The position numbers and the translations under genes are program-made. A DNA stretch of 10,215 nt from Zeimonas sp035303885 (GTDB lineage Bacteria; Pseudomonadota; Gammaproteobacteria; Burkholderiales; Burkholderiaceae_E). The stretch is taken from positions 1-10,215 of the forward strand of contig DATGRE010000120.1 of NCBI GenBank assembly GCA_035303885.1. The letters run 5' to 3'. Position 1 is the first letter of the stretch. Each line of letters starts with the position of its first letter. Under the pieces are notes generated by a model that made no database searches, was not told the DNA's origin, and saw only the letters and a list, made by a program, of their open reading frames with translations. Shown piece after piece: positions 1-6,553 of the stretch.

Positions 1-288
1 TGGGCCGAGGCGGCCGACGGCGGTGCTCGGGCGATGGGCCGCGCGATGGGAGCGATCGCGCCGGGTCGCCGCGCCGATCTCGTCGAGCTCGATGCAGCCG
101 CCCCCGATCTGTACGGCCGCAGCGGCGATGCGATCACCAACGCGCTCGTCTTCTCCGGCTCGAGCGGTCTCGTGCGCAACGTGATGGTCGGCGGGCGATG
201 GCGGGTGCGCGATCGGCGTCACCGGCTCGACGAAGAGGCCGCGCGCGACTATCGGCGCGTCGTCGGGCGGCTGCTCGTCGAGGGCTGA
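1..288 (+). CDS. hutF: Formimidoylglutamate deiminase, C-terminal part (partial)
   Basis: The reading frame is open from the first base and ends with TGA at 286-288, so only about 95 C-terminal residues are present. The segment runs through the closing metal-dependent amidohydrolase fold: GAIAPGRRADLVELD, then NALVFSG, then VRNVMVGGRWRVRDRRH, then an arginine-rich final helix. This arrangement is typical of HutF, which deiminates N-formimino-L-glutamate to N-formyl-L-glutamate and ammonia in the five-step histidine degradation pathway. The metal-binding histidines and catalytic residues lie upstream of the window and cannot be checked. Other hut genes would be expected to the left. Another cyclic amidohydrolase is possible, but the tail matches HutF best from memory of the family. 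The gene converges on the EamA transporter gene with a 60-bp gap that shows no clear terminator. Confidence 0.75.
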   Translation, partial: WAEAADGGARAMGRAMGAIAPGRRADLVELDAAAPDLYGRSGDAITNALVFSGSSGLVRNVMVGGRWRVRDRRHRLDEEAARDYRRVVGRLLVEG

Positions 289-348
289 TCGTCACGCCGC
301 GGCGATCCTGCGTCGTCCGTCGATCGGGCGAGCGCAGGCCTGCCCGTC

Positions 349-1236
349 TCAGGCGCGGTTCACCAGCACGATCCCGGTCGCGATCAGCGCGAGCGCGACG
401 ACGAGCGAGGTGCCCAACGGTTCGTCGAGAAGCACCGCGCCGGCGATCACGCCGAACAGCGGCGTGAGAAACGTGAAGGCGTGCAGCGTCGTCGCACGGT
501 AGTGCGCGACGAGCCAGAACCAGGCGAGGTAGCTCGCCGAGGCGATGACGATCGTCTGGAATGCGAGCGAGCCCCAGACGATCGGCGACGGCGCGAACAC
601 ACCGGGTTCGTCGAACACGTACGAGATCGCGACGAGCACGAGCGCCGAGACGGCGAGCTGGTACAGCAGGGTGAGCTCGGCCGGCGTGCGTCGCAGCGGC
701 GTCGCCTTGATGACGATCGTCGTCGCGCCCCAGAAGAAGGCGGCCGCCAGGCACAGCGCGTCGCCGAGCAGCGCGGCCGGCTCGGTCGCGCCGATTCTGT
801 CGCCGAAGGCGACGACGAGCCCCCCGAAGGCGGCCGCCAGCCCGGCGACCTTCTGCCGCGTGAGGCGGTCGCCCGGGACGAACCAGTGCGCGCCGAGCGC
901 GACGAAGAAGGGCGCCGCGTAGAGCAGCAGCACCGCACGAACCGCCGTCGTGTAGACGAGTCCGATGAACAGGCAGGTGAACTCGGCGGCGAACATCACG
1001 CCGACCAGCAGCCCGGGCACGACGGTGTCGCCGCGATCGCGCAACGGGATGCCGCGCCACAGGATCCATGCCGAGACCAGCAGCGTCGCGCCGATCGAGC
1101 GCAGCGCCGCCTGCCAGACCGGCGAGATGCCCAGGTTGCCGACCTTGGCCGCCACCTGCCCGAGTCCCCAGATCATGCACAGCACGATCTGCGTGGCGAC
1201 GACCCGCGGCGGAAGGGCGGAAGAGGAGTTGGGCAC
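349..1236 (-). CDS. EamA/DMT superfamily membrane transporter
   Basis: This is a 295-residue inner-membrane protein of the drug/metabolite transporter superfamily (two EamA domains, about ten membrane helices). Hydrophobic segments are visible at about residues 13-33, 38-60, 74-94, 97-117, 125-145, 153-173, 184-206, 215-238, 243-265 and 268-292. The family signature W-G appears in both halves: IWGLGQVAAKVGN near the start, and GDALCLAAAFFWGATTIVIK opening the second half. Such proteins usually export small metabolites or amino acids; the substrate cannot be read from sequence. I chose the GTG at 1236. The frame stays open to an ATG at 1377, but that would add 47 non-hydrophobic residues lying antisense to the start of the neighbouring UdgX gene. 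The GTG start gives the family's normal length. There is no Shine-Dalgarno sequence before it, and a TATAAC hexamer ends seven bases upstream, so the transcript may be leaderless. Confidence 0.82.
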   Translation of the reverse strand: MPNSSSALPPRVVATQIVLCMIWGLGQVAAKVGNLGISPVWQAALRSIGATLLVSAWILWRGIPLRDRGDTVVPGLLVGVMFAAEFTCLFIGLVYTTAVRAVLLLYAAPFFVALGAHWFVPGDRLTRQKVAGLAAAFGGLVVAFGDRIGATEPAALLGDALCLAAAFFWGATTIVIKATPLRRTPAELTLLYQLAVSALVLVAISYVFDEPGVFAPSPIVWGSLAFQTIVIASASYLAWFWLVAHYRATTLHAFTFLTPLFGVIAGAVLLDEPLGTSLVVALALIATGIVLVNRA

Positions 1237-1243
1237 GAGCGGC

Positions 1244-1249
1244 GTTATA
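1244..1249 (-). promoter_or_regulatory. Possible -10 element of the EamA gene (leaderless start)
   Basis: On the minus strand TATAAC occupies 1249-1244, seven bases before the GTG start at 1236. If this is the -10 box, transcription would begin at or within a base of the GTG. No good -35 match is visible at 16-18 bp. The same AT-rich patch read on the plus strand (TTATAC, 1245-1250) could serve the divergent UdgX gene. Only 40 bp separate the two start codons. This is inference from motif and spacing only. Confidence 0.3.
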
Positions 1250-1276
1250 CAGGATCCGCGCGTAGCATTGGCCGCG

Positions 1277-1927
1277 ATGCCCGTGCGAACTCCCGAGGCT
1301 TCCGTGCGCGACGCGCTGGCCGCGTTGCGCGACGCGTTGCAGCGCTGCCGCGAATGCCCGCTCGGGTACTTCGCCACGCAGGCCGTGGCGGGCGAGGGCG
1401 CGTTGCGCCCTGCGCTGATGCTCGTCGGCGAGGTTCCCGGCGATCAGGAAGACCTGCAGGGACATCCGTTCGTCGGTCCCGCGGGGCAACTGCTCTTTCG
1501 TGCGACCGACTCGCTCGGCTGGCCGCGCGAGGCGCTGTTCGTCACCAACGCGGTCAAGCATTTCAAGTTCGAGCTGCGCGGCAAGCGACGCATCCACAAG
1601 ACGCCGTCGCAGCGCGAAGCCGCGGCCTGCCTTCACTGGCTCGAGGAGGAGATTCGCCTGGTCGAGGCCGACGCGGCCGTCGCGCTCGGGGCGACGGCCG
1701 CGCGTTCGTTGATGGGCCGCACGGTGGCCGTCACGCGCGAGCGCGGCCGATGGCTGCGGCGCGAAGACGGTCTGCGCGTGCTCGTCGCGCTGCATCCGTC
1801 GGCGCTGCTGCGCACCCGCGGCGAGGAGCGCGAGGTCGCCTACCGGCAATGGCTCGGCGACCTGCGCCGGGCCGACGAGGTCGTCGCGGCCTGGACGCGA
1901 CGCCGGGGCAGCCCCGACAAGACCTGA
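1277..1927 (+). CDS. UdgX-family uracil-DNA glycosylase / covalent uracil-DNA binding protein
   Basis: This 216-residue protein belongs to the Fe-S uracil-DNA glycosylase superfamily, UdgX branch. Visible motifs are C24-x2-C27 (cluster ligands), motif A GEVPGDQED at 51-59, PFVGPAG at 64-70, NAVKH at 91-95, the UdgX-specific loop KRRIH at 103-107, C118 in the next helix, and the closing HPSALLR at 173-179. In characterised mycobacterial UdgX the histidine of KRRIH attacks the sugar after uracil is released, leaving the protein covalently bound to the abasic site instead of turning over. Here H107 is the equivalent residue. Only three cysteines exist; H95 stands where family-4 enzymes carry the NVVKC cysteine and may be the fourth cluster ligand (inference). 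The ATG at 1277 gives a family-sized protein beginning just before the first cysteine pair; a longer frame upstream is antisense to the EamA gene. No clear Shine-Dalgarno sequence precedes it. The gene is divergent from the EamA gene and 118 bp upstream of ugpB. Confidence 0.9.
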   Translation: MPVRTPEASVRDALAALRDALQRCRECPLGYFATQAVAGEGALRPALMLVGEVPGDQEDLQGHPFVGPAGQLLFRATDSLGWPREALFVTNAVKHFKFELRGKRRIHKTPSQREAAACLHWLEEEIRLVEADAAVALGATAARSLMGRTVAVTRERGRWLRREDGLRVLVALHPSALLRTRGEEREVAYRQWLGDLRRADEVVAAWTRRRGSPDKT

Positions 1928-2045
1928 TTCCGGACGCCGTCGTATTGCGCAGCCGTTGCCGGTCTGTCACATTGGCGCCGCATCATGCACTGTCCATCCG
2001 GGCGAGCCGGCGCTCGAGTCCGGCACGACATCGAGGGGGATTCCA

Positions 2046-3389
2046 ATGAACGGAAGACAGGTTCGAAGCGTCGCCTCCCGGGCGCGCGGGTCGATGGTCG
2101 CGATGGCGCTGACGGCAGGTGCGTTCGCGTGGTCGCCGGCCGGTGCGGTCACCGAGATCCAATGGTGGCATTCGATGACGGGAGCGTTGGGCGACCGGCT
2201 CGGCAGCCTGGCCGATCGCTTCAACAAGAGCCAAGGCGACTACAAGGTCACGGCGGTCTACAAGGGCTCGTATCCGGAGTCGATGACGCAGGCGATCGCC
2301 GCGTATCGCGCCGGCAACGCACCCCACATCGTGCAGGTGTTCGAGGTGGGCACGGCCACGATGATGGCGGCCAAGGGCGCGATCGTCCCGGTCGAGAAGC
2401 TGATGAAGGACGCCGGGGAGAAATTCGACCGCACCGCATACGTGCCGGCGGTGGCCGGCTACTACACGACGCGCCAGGGCGAGATGCTGTCGTTCCCGTT
2501 CAACAGCTCGACCACCGTCTTCTACTACAACAAGGACGCCTTCCAGAAGGCGGGCATCGACAGGGTGCCCGAGACGTGGGGCGAGTTCGTCGGAGCGGCC
2601 GCGAAGATCAAGGCGTCCGGCGCGTCGTCGTGCCCGTACACGACGAGCTGGCCGAGCTGGGTGCACATGGAGAGCTTCTCGGCCTGGCACAACACGTTGT
2701 TCGCCACCCAGAATAACGGCTTCGGCGGACCGAAGGCGCGGCTGGCGATCGACAAGCCGCTCTTCGAGCGCCACCTGGGCAACCTCGCGGAGTGGTCCAG
2801 GAGCGGGTACTTCGTCTACGCCGGCCGCACCAACGAGGGCGACTCCAAGTTCTTCAGCGGCGAATGCGCGATGTTCACGGGCAGCTCGGCGGCCTACGCC
2901 AACATCAAGCGCAACGCGAAATTCGACTTCGGCATCACGAAGCTGCCGTATTACTCGGATGTCGAAGGCGCGCCGCAGAACACGGTGATCGGCGGCGCGA
3001 GCCTGTGGGTGATGAGCGGCAAGCCGGCCGAGGAGTACAGGGGCGTCGCGAAGTTCTTCACGTTCCTGTCCTCGCCCGAAGTCCAGGCCGAGTGGCATCA
3101 GGCCACCGGCTATCTTCCGCTGACGATCGCCGCCTACGACCTGACCCGCAAGGCGGGCTTCTACGAGGAGAACCCGGGCACCGACGTCGCCGTGCAGCAG
3201 ATGATCGTCAAGACCACCGACCGGTCGCGCGGCGTGCGGCTGGGCAACATGGTCCAGCTGCGCGACATCGTGCACGAGGAGATGGAAGCGATGCTCTCCG
3301 GCAGGCAGGACGCGAAGACCGCGCTGGCGAACATGAAGCGGCGCGGCGACGAGCAGCTCGCGCGCTTCGAGCGCACGGCGCGGGAGTAG
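2046..3389 (+). CDS. ugpB: sn-Glycerol-3-phosphate ABC transporter, periplasmic binding protein UgpB
   Basis: This 447-residue protein is the periplasmic receptor of the Ugp importer and captures sn-glycerol-3-phosphate and, in characterised systems, glycerophosphodiesters. The N-terminus has several arginines, a hydrophobic core at about 17-30 and an AGA end at 32-34, so cleavage probably follows A34. The mature protein starts with the UgpB hallmark VTEIQWWHSMTGALG (W40, W41, H42). Later blocks such as SFPFNSSTTVFYYNK, the SFSAWHN segment, GGASLWVM and GYLPLT match UgpB and distinguish it from generic sugar-binding paralogues. The length fits E. coli UgpB. The ATG at 2046 was chosen for the GAGGGGG ribosome site a few bases upstream and the signal peptide; an upstream TTG in the same frame (1956) adds sequence with no secretion character. 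It is the first gene of ugpBAEQ, and its TAG stop lies 4 bp before the ugpA start. Two CTGTC motifs at 1964 and 1990 recall PhoB half-sites but are not correctly phased. Confidence 0.93.
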   Translation: MNGRQVRSVASRARGSMVAMALTAGAFAWSPAGAVTEIQWWHSMTGALGDRLGSLADRFNKSQGDYKVTAVYKGSYPESMTQAIAAYRAGNAPHIVQVFEVGTATMMAAKGAIVPVEKLMKDAGEKFDRTAYVPAVAGYYTTRQGEMLSFPFNSSTTVFYYNKDAFQKAGIDRVPETWGEFVGAAAKIKASGASSCPYTTSWPSWVHMESFSAWHNTLFATQNNGFGGPKARLAIDKPLFERHLGNLAEWSRSGYFVYAGRTNEGDSKFFSGECAMFTGSSAAYANIKRNAKFDFGITKLPYYSDVEGAPQNTVIGGASLWVMSGKPAEEYRGVAKFFTFLSSPEVQAEWHQATGYLPLTIAAYDLTRKAGFYEENPGTDVAVQQMIVKTTDRSRGVRLGNMVQLRDIVHEEMEAMLSGRQDAKTALANMKRRGDEQLARFERTARE

Positions 3390-3396
3390 CTCCCTG
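3382..3396 (+). promoter_or_regulatory. Ribosome binding site and CTG initiator of ugpA
   Basis: GGGAG (3382-3386) lies in the last codons of ugpB, followed by a seven-base spacer containing the ugpB TAG stop, then CTG at 3394-3396 and GAA AAG CGC GTC, reading E-K-R-V as in other UgpA N-termini. This site decides the start of ugpA and implies coupled translation with ugpB. Confidence 0.6.
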
Positions 3397-4278
3397 GAAA
3401 AGCGCGTCCTCTTCGGCGCGGCCGGCTGGCTGCCGGCCGCGCTGCTCGCTCCGCAGCTGGCGATCGTCCTCGTCTTCTTCTACTGGCCGGCGTCGCAGGC
3501 GCTGTTCCAGTCGGTGTTCATCCAGGACGCCTTCGGTGGAAGCCTCGAGTTCGTCGGCCTGGAGAATTTCCGCTACCTGTTCAATGACGAGCTGTACCTG
3601 TATTCGTTCCAGGTCACGGCGGTGTTCTCGATCGCCGTCACGGCGATCGGGCTCGTGCTCAGCCTCGCGCTCGCGTATTTCGCCGATCGCGCAATCCGTG
3701 GCGCGTACGCGTTCCGTACGCTGCTGATCGTGCCGTACGCGGTGGCGCCGGCGATCGCGGGCGTGCTGTGGGTGTTCCTGTTCAACCCGACGCTGGGCAT
3801 CGTCTCGCACTGGCTGGGCCGCATCGGCATCGAATGGAACCACGTGCTCAACGGCGGGCAGGCGATGATCCTGATCATCGTCGCCGCGGTCTGGAAGCAG
3901 ATCAGCTACAACTTCATCTTCTTTCTCGCCGGGCTGCAGTCGATCCCGAAGTCGCTGCTCGAGGCGGCGGCGATCGACGGAGCGGGCGCGTGGCGCACTT
4001 TCCGCTCGGTGATCTTCCCGCTGCTGTCGCCGACCACGTTCTTCCTGCTGGTGATCAACGTCGTCTACTGCTTTTTCGAGACCTTCGCGATCGTCGACGC
4101 AGCGACCGGAGGAGGGCCGGCGAAGGCCACCGAGATCCTCGTCTACAAGGTCTACAACGACGGCTTCAAGGCGCTCGACATCGGCGGCTCGGCGGCGCAG
4201 TCGGTGATCCTGATGATCATCGTGCTCGGACTCACGTTCGTGCAGTTCCGCTACATCGAGCGGCGCGTGCGCTATTGA
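3394..4278 (+). CDS. ugpA: sn-Glycerol-3-phosphate ABC transporter permease UgpA (CTG start)
   Basis: This is one of the two membrane subunits of the Ugp importer, six helices and 294 residues, close to the E. coli protein length. The family opening M/L-E-K-R-V...WLPAALLAPQLAIVLVFFYWPA is present in frame from a CTG codon at 3394. No ATG, GTG or TTG exists in this frame between the ugpB stop and a GTG at 3514. Starting there would remove the first 40 residues and the first membrane helix. The sequence GGGAG at 3382-3386, inside the end of ugpB, sits seven bases before the CTG at ideal ribosome-site spacing. A CTG initiator is therefore the best reading; a point change from ATG is the alternative explanation. 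The EAA loop that contacts the ATPase is LEAAAIDGAG at 189-198. Further conserved blocks are PYAVAPAIAGVLWVFLFNP at about 114-132 and WKQISYNF at 167-174. It is translationally coupled to ugpB and followed by ugpE after 12 bp. Confidence 0.9.
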   Translation: MEKRVLFGAAGWLPAALLAPQLAIVLVFFYWPASQALFQSVFIQDAFGGSLEFVGLENFRYLFNDELYLYSFQVTAVFSIAVTAIGLVLSLALAYFADRAIRGAYAFRTLLIVPYAVAPAIAGVLWVFLFNPTLGIVSHWLGRIGIEWNHVLNGGQAMILIIVAAVWKQISYNFIFFLAGLQSIPKSLLEAAAIDGAGAWRTFRSVIFPLLSPTTFFLLVINVVYCFFETFAIVDAATGGGPAKATEILVYKVYNDGFKALDIGGSAAQSVILMIIVLGLTFVQFRYIERRVRY

Positions 4279-4290
4279 GCACGTCCTGTC

Positions 4291-5136
4291 ATGCCCGGCC
4301 GAAGCCTCGCCGCCCGCATCCTCACGTACGTCGTGCTTTCGCTCGGCGTGCTCGTCGTCGCGTTCCCGGTCTGGGTGACCTTCGTCGCGTCCACGCAGAC
4401 GCTCGACCAGGTGCAGAGCGTTCCGCTGTCGCTCGTTCCGGGTACGCAGCTCCTGCAGAACTATCGCGAGGTGCTGGTCGCCGGCGCCGGCAACACCACC
4501 GCGCCGGTCGCGCGGATGATGCGCATCAGCCTGATCATGGCGCTGACGATCGCGATCGGGAAGATCGCGATCTCGTTGCTGTCGGCCTTCGCGCTGATCT
4601 ACTTCCGCTTTCCGTTCCGGCGCACGGCGTTCTGGCTGATCTTCGTCACGCTGATGCTGCCGGTCGAGGTGCGCATCGTCCCGACCTACCAGGTGATGGC
4701 CGACCTGCGCCTGATCGACACCTACGCGGGGCTCACGCTGCCGCTGATCGCATCGGCCACGGCGACCTTCCTGTTCCGGCAGTTCTTCATGACGGTGCCC
4801 GACGAGCTCGCCGAGGCGGCGAAGATCGACGGTGCCGGTCCCATGCGCTTCTTCTGGCACGTGCTGCTGCCGCTGTCGCGCACGAGCGTCGCGGCGCTGT
4901 TCGTCATCCAGTTCGTCTACGGATGGAACCAGTACCTGTGGCCGCTGCTCGTCACCACGCAGGAGTCGATGTATCCGGTGGTGATCGGCATCAAGCGGAT
5001 GATCGCCGGCGGCGACGCGGCCACCGAGTGGCACCTCGTGATGGCCACGGCCATGCTCGCGATGCTGCCGCCGGTCGCCGTCGTCGTGCTGATGCAGCGC
5101 TGGTTCGTCAAGGGACTCGTCGAGTCCGACAAGTGA
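4291..5136 (+). CDS. ugpE: sn-Glycerol-3-phosphate ABC transporter permease UgpE
   Basis: This is the second membrane subunit of the Ugp importer, 281 residues, the normal UgpE length. About six hydrophobic helices are visible, beginning at about 10-32. Diagnostic blocks are FVASTQTLDQVQSVPLSLVPGT near the N-terminus, ITLMLPVEVR-like FVTLMLPVEVRIVPT at 118-132, and SATATFLFRQFFMTVPDEL at 155-173. The EAA loop LAEAAKIDGAG at 173-183 docks on the nucleotide-binding subunit. YGWNQYLWPLL and a C-terminal MQRWFVKGLVESDK follow. The ATG at 4291 is 12 bp after the ugpA stop; the match to UgpE begins there. No strong Shine-Dalgarno sequence is present, which suggests coupling to ugpA. In E. coli the ATPase gene ugpC comes next; here ugpQ follows directly, so this permease pair must rely on an ATPase encoded elsewhere, or the system is incomplete. 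Confidence 0.93.
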   Translation: MPGRSLAARILTYVVLSLGVLVVAFPVWVTFVASTQTLDQVQSVPLSLVPGTQLLQNYREVLVAGAGNTTAPVARMMRISLIMALTIAIGKIAISLLSAFALIYFRFPFRRTAFWLIFVTLMLPVEVRIVPTYQVMADLRLIDTYAGLTLPLIASATATFLFRQFFMTVPDELAEAAKIDGAGPMRFFWHVLLPLSRTSVAALFVIQFVYGWNQYLWPLLVTTQESMYPVVIGIKRMIAGGDAATEWHLVMATAMLAMLPPVAVVVLMQRWFVKGLVESDK

Positions 5137-5166
5137 GCGGTGAGGAGCGGGAGGAGCCCTTTGGCC

Positions 5167-5943
5167 ATGGCACAGGACGCTTCCCACGCGCCGGCGCGCG
5201 TCTCGTTCACCCACTGGCCGTATCCGGCCTTCGTCGCGCACCGCGGCGCCGGACGGCTCGCGCCCGAGAACACGCTCGCGGCGTTGCGCGTCGGCCGTTC
5301 GTTCGGCTACCGGATGTTCGAGATCGACGTGAAGCTGTCCGCGGACGGCGTCGCGCTGCTGATGCACGATGCGACGCTGGAGCGCACCACCGACGGAAGG
5401 GGCCCGCTCGATGCGCTGCCGTGGGCGGCGCTCGCGCGGCTCGACGCCGGCAGCTGGCATTCGTGCGCCTTCGCCGGCGAGGGCATCCCCACGCTCGATC
5501 GCGTGGCGCGCTGGGTCCTCGCCAACGGCGCGATGCTCAACATCGAGATCAAGCCGTCGCCCGGCCGCGAGCGCGAGACGGGGACGGCGGTGGCGCTCGC
5601 CGCCCGCGCCGCGTGGCGCGACCAGGCGGTCCCGCCGCTGCTGTCGTCGTTCTCGCCGGAAGCGCTGGCCGCCGCGCGCGAATGCGCACCGGAGCTGCCG
5701 CGGGCCCTGCTGTTCGACGAGCTCCCCGGCGATTGGCTCGAGCAGTGCCGGGCGCTCGGTTGCGTGGCCGTCGACGCGCGGCACTCGACGCTGGACCGGG
5801 AACGCATCGCGCAGGCGCATCGCGCGTCGCTGCGGGTCCTGGCGTACACGGTCAATGATGCGCCGCGCGCGCAGGCGCTGTTCGACGCCGGGCTCGACGT
5901 GCTGATCACCGATGCCGTGGATCGCATTGCGCCGTCGCGCTAG
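5167..5943 (+). CDS. ugpQ: Glycerophosphodiester phosphodiesterase UgpQ
   Basis: This 258-residue protein has no signal peptide, so it is a cytoplasmic GDPD-family enzyme like E. coli UgpQ. It hydrolyses glycerophosphodiesters (deacylated phospholipid head groups) to sn-glycerol-3-phosphate and the free alcohol. The family active site is intact: HRGAGRLAPENT with H25, R26 and E34; FEIDVKLSADG with E52 and D54 (metal ligands); LLMHDATLERTTDGRG with the second catalytic H67; and NIEIKPSPGRE with E127 and K129. The closing VLAYTVND and VLITDAVDRI are also typical. The start could be the ATG at 5167, ten bases after GAGGAG (5151-5156), or the in-frame TTG at 5161 with a tighter four-base spacer; the difference is two residues. 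A GTG at 5140 would precede the ribosome site and is unlikely. It is the last gene of the ugp operon, 30 bp after ugpE. Coupling to the transporter fits hydrolysis of imported diesters. Confidence 0.92.
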   Translation: MAQDASHAPARVSFTHWPYPAFVAHRGAGRLAPENTLAALRVGRSFGYRMFEIDVKLSADGVALLMHDATLERTTDGRGPLDALPWAALARLDAGSWHSCAFAGEGIPTLDRVARWVLANGAMLNIEIKPSPGRERETGTAVALAARAAWRDQAVPPLLSSFSPEALAAARECAPELPRALLFDELPGDWLEQCRALGCVAVDARHSTLDRERIAQAHRASLRVLAYTVNDAPRAQALFDAGLDVLITDAVDRIAPSR

Positions 5944-6151
5944 CCGTCGCCGGCGTCTCGCGCGAAGATGCTGCATGCGGAAGCTTTGCCTGCGGCGAGG
6001 CGCCGCACCCGGGCATCGCGGCGCCCGCGGGCCGTACGGGGTATGTTCGCGCGACGGCGGGCGCAGGCTTTCGGGCACGCGGCGTGCTGTGCTTGACGCC
6101 GATCAACGCGTGCGCCGCGTGCCGACGTACGATGGTGTCGGGAGGTTTTGA

Positions 6152-6538
6152 ATGTCTCTTTCCGAAGAACAACTCGCGCAGCTCACCGCGCAGATCCGTA
6201 GCCGCCTGGGCGTGCTCGAAGAGGAGATCGCGCGCAAGCTGGGCGAGAGCGCCGAGGGTTTTTCCACCTTCGACGGCGTCGGCGACGCCGGAGACCTGAG
6301 CTCGATCCTCACCGAGACCGAAGTCGATCTCTCGGAGGCGATGCGCGACGTCGACGAGTGGCGGGCGTTGCGCGCCTCGTTGCGCCGCATCGACGAAGGC
6401 ACGTACGGCGTGTGCACCGAGTGCGGCATCGACATTCCCTTCGAGCGCCTGGAGGCCGCGCCGCTCGCGCATCGCTGCATCGATTGCCAGGCGCTCGCCG
6501 AGAAGCGCGAGCGCACGGTCCCGGGACAGCCGATCTGA
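6152..6538 (+). CDS. DksA/TraR-family C4 zinc-finger protein
   Basis: This 128-residue protein is related to DksA and TraR, which bind RNA polymerase through the secondary channel and alter promoter responses, in DksA's case together with ppGpp. Residues 1-35 form a charged helix, followed by a turn with GVGDAGDLSS (42-51), the position of the acidic coiled-coil tip. A second helix (about 55-80) follows, then GTYGVCTECGIDIPFERLEAAPLAHRCIDC with zinc cysteines C88, C91, C109 and C112, all present. It is shorter than canonical DksA (about 150), and the tip reads D-A-G-D instead of the D-x-x-D-x-A of DksA, so I call it a DksA-like paralogue. GGAGGT at 6141-6146 is a strong ribosome site five bases before the ATG. 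A TTGACG at 6093-6098 could be a -35 element but I find no -10 at proper spacing. It converges on imuB with a 12-bp gap. No specific target can be inferred. Confidence 0.85.
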   Translation: MSLSEEQLAQLTAQIRSRLGVLEEEIARKLGESAEGFSTFDGVGDAGDLSSILTETEVDLSEAMRDVDEWRALRASLRRIDEGTYGVCTECGIDIPFERLEAAPLAHRCIDCQALAEKRERTVPGQPI

Positions 6539-6553
6539 GGACGTTCGTCCTCA
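6536..6553. terminator. Palindrome joining two convergent stop codons, possible bidirectional terminator
   Basis: TGAGGACG-TT-CGTCCTCA is a perfect inverted repeat at 6536-6553. The left arm begins with the TGA of the DksA-like gene and the right arm ends with the complement of the TGA of imuB. As RNA it would fold as a seven-base-pair stem with a four-base loop in either transcript. There is no T-run on either side, so intrinsic termination would be weak; mRNA 3'-end protection is an alternative role. Confidence 0.35.

Noticed and set aside
325..346. CGGGC/GCCCG inverted repeat between hutF and the EamA gene
   Set aside because: Five-base arms with a 12-base loop and no T-run are insufficient to call a terminator.
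1237..1252. Possible SOS box in the udgX promoter
   Set aside because: Only the right half (TATACAG) fits; the left half reads GAGC instead of CTGT, so it does not meet the CTGT-N8-ACAG pattern.
965..1276. Extended N-terminus for the UdgX protein
   Set aside because: The extra 104 codons are antisense to the EamA gene and precede the normal start of the family.
134..1849. Long minus-strand frame across the hutF end, the EamA gene and udgX
   Set aside because: It runs antisense or out of frame through three supported genes and shows only arginine/alanine-rich sequence.
5992..6006. GCGGCG-AGG-CGCCGC hairpin after ugpQ as a terminator
   Set aside because: The stem is good but the loop is only three bases and no T-run follows; in GC-rich DNA such stems arise by chance.
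3208..6078. Very long open frame on the minus strand (956 codons) opposite ugpA, ugpE and ugpQ
   Set aside because: It is the antisense by-product of GC-rich codon use in three clearly recognised genes; its translation is dominated by R, D, E and H low-complexity sequence with no domain.
6093..6133. TTGACG ... TACGAT as a promoter of the DksA-like gene
   Set aside because: The two hexamers are 29 bp apart, too far for a sigma-70 promoter; no better -10 is visible.
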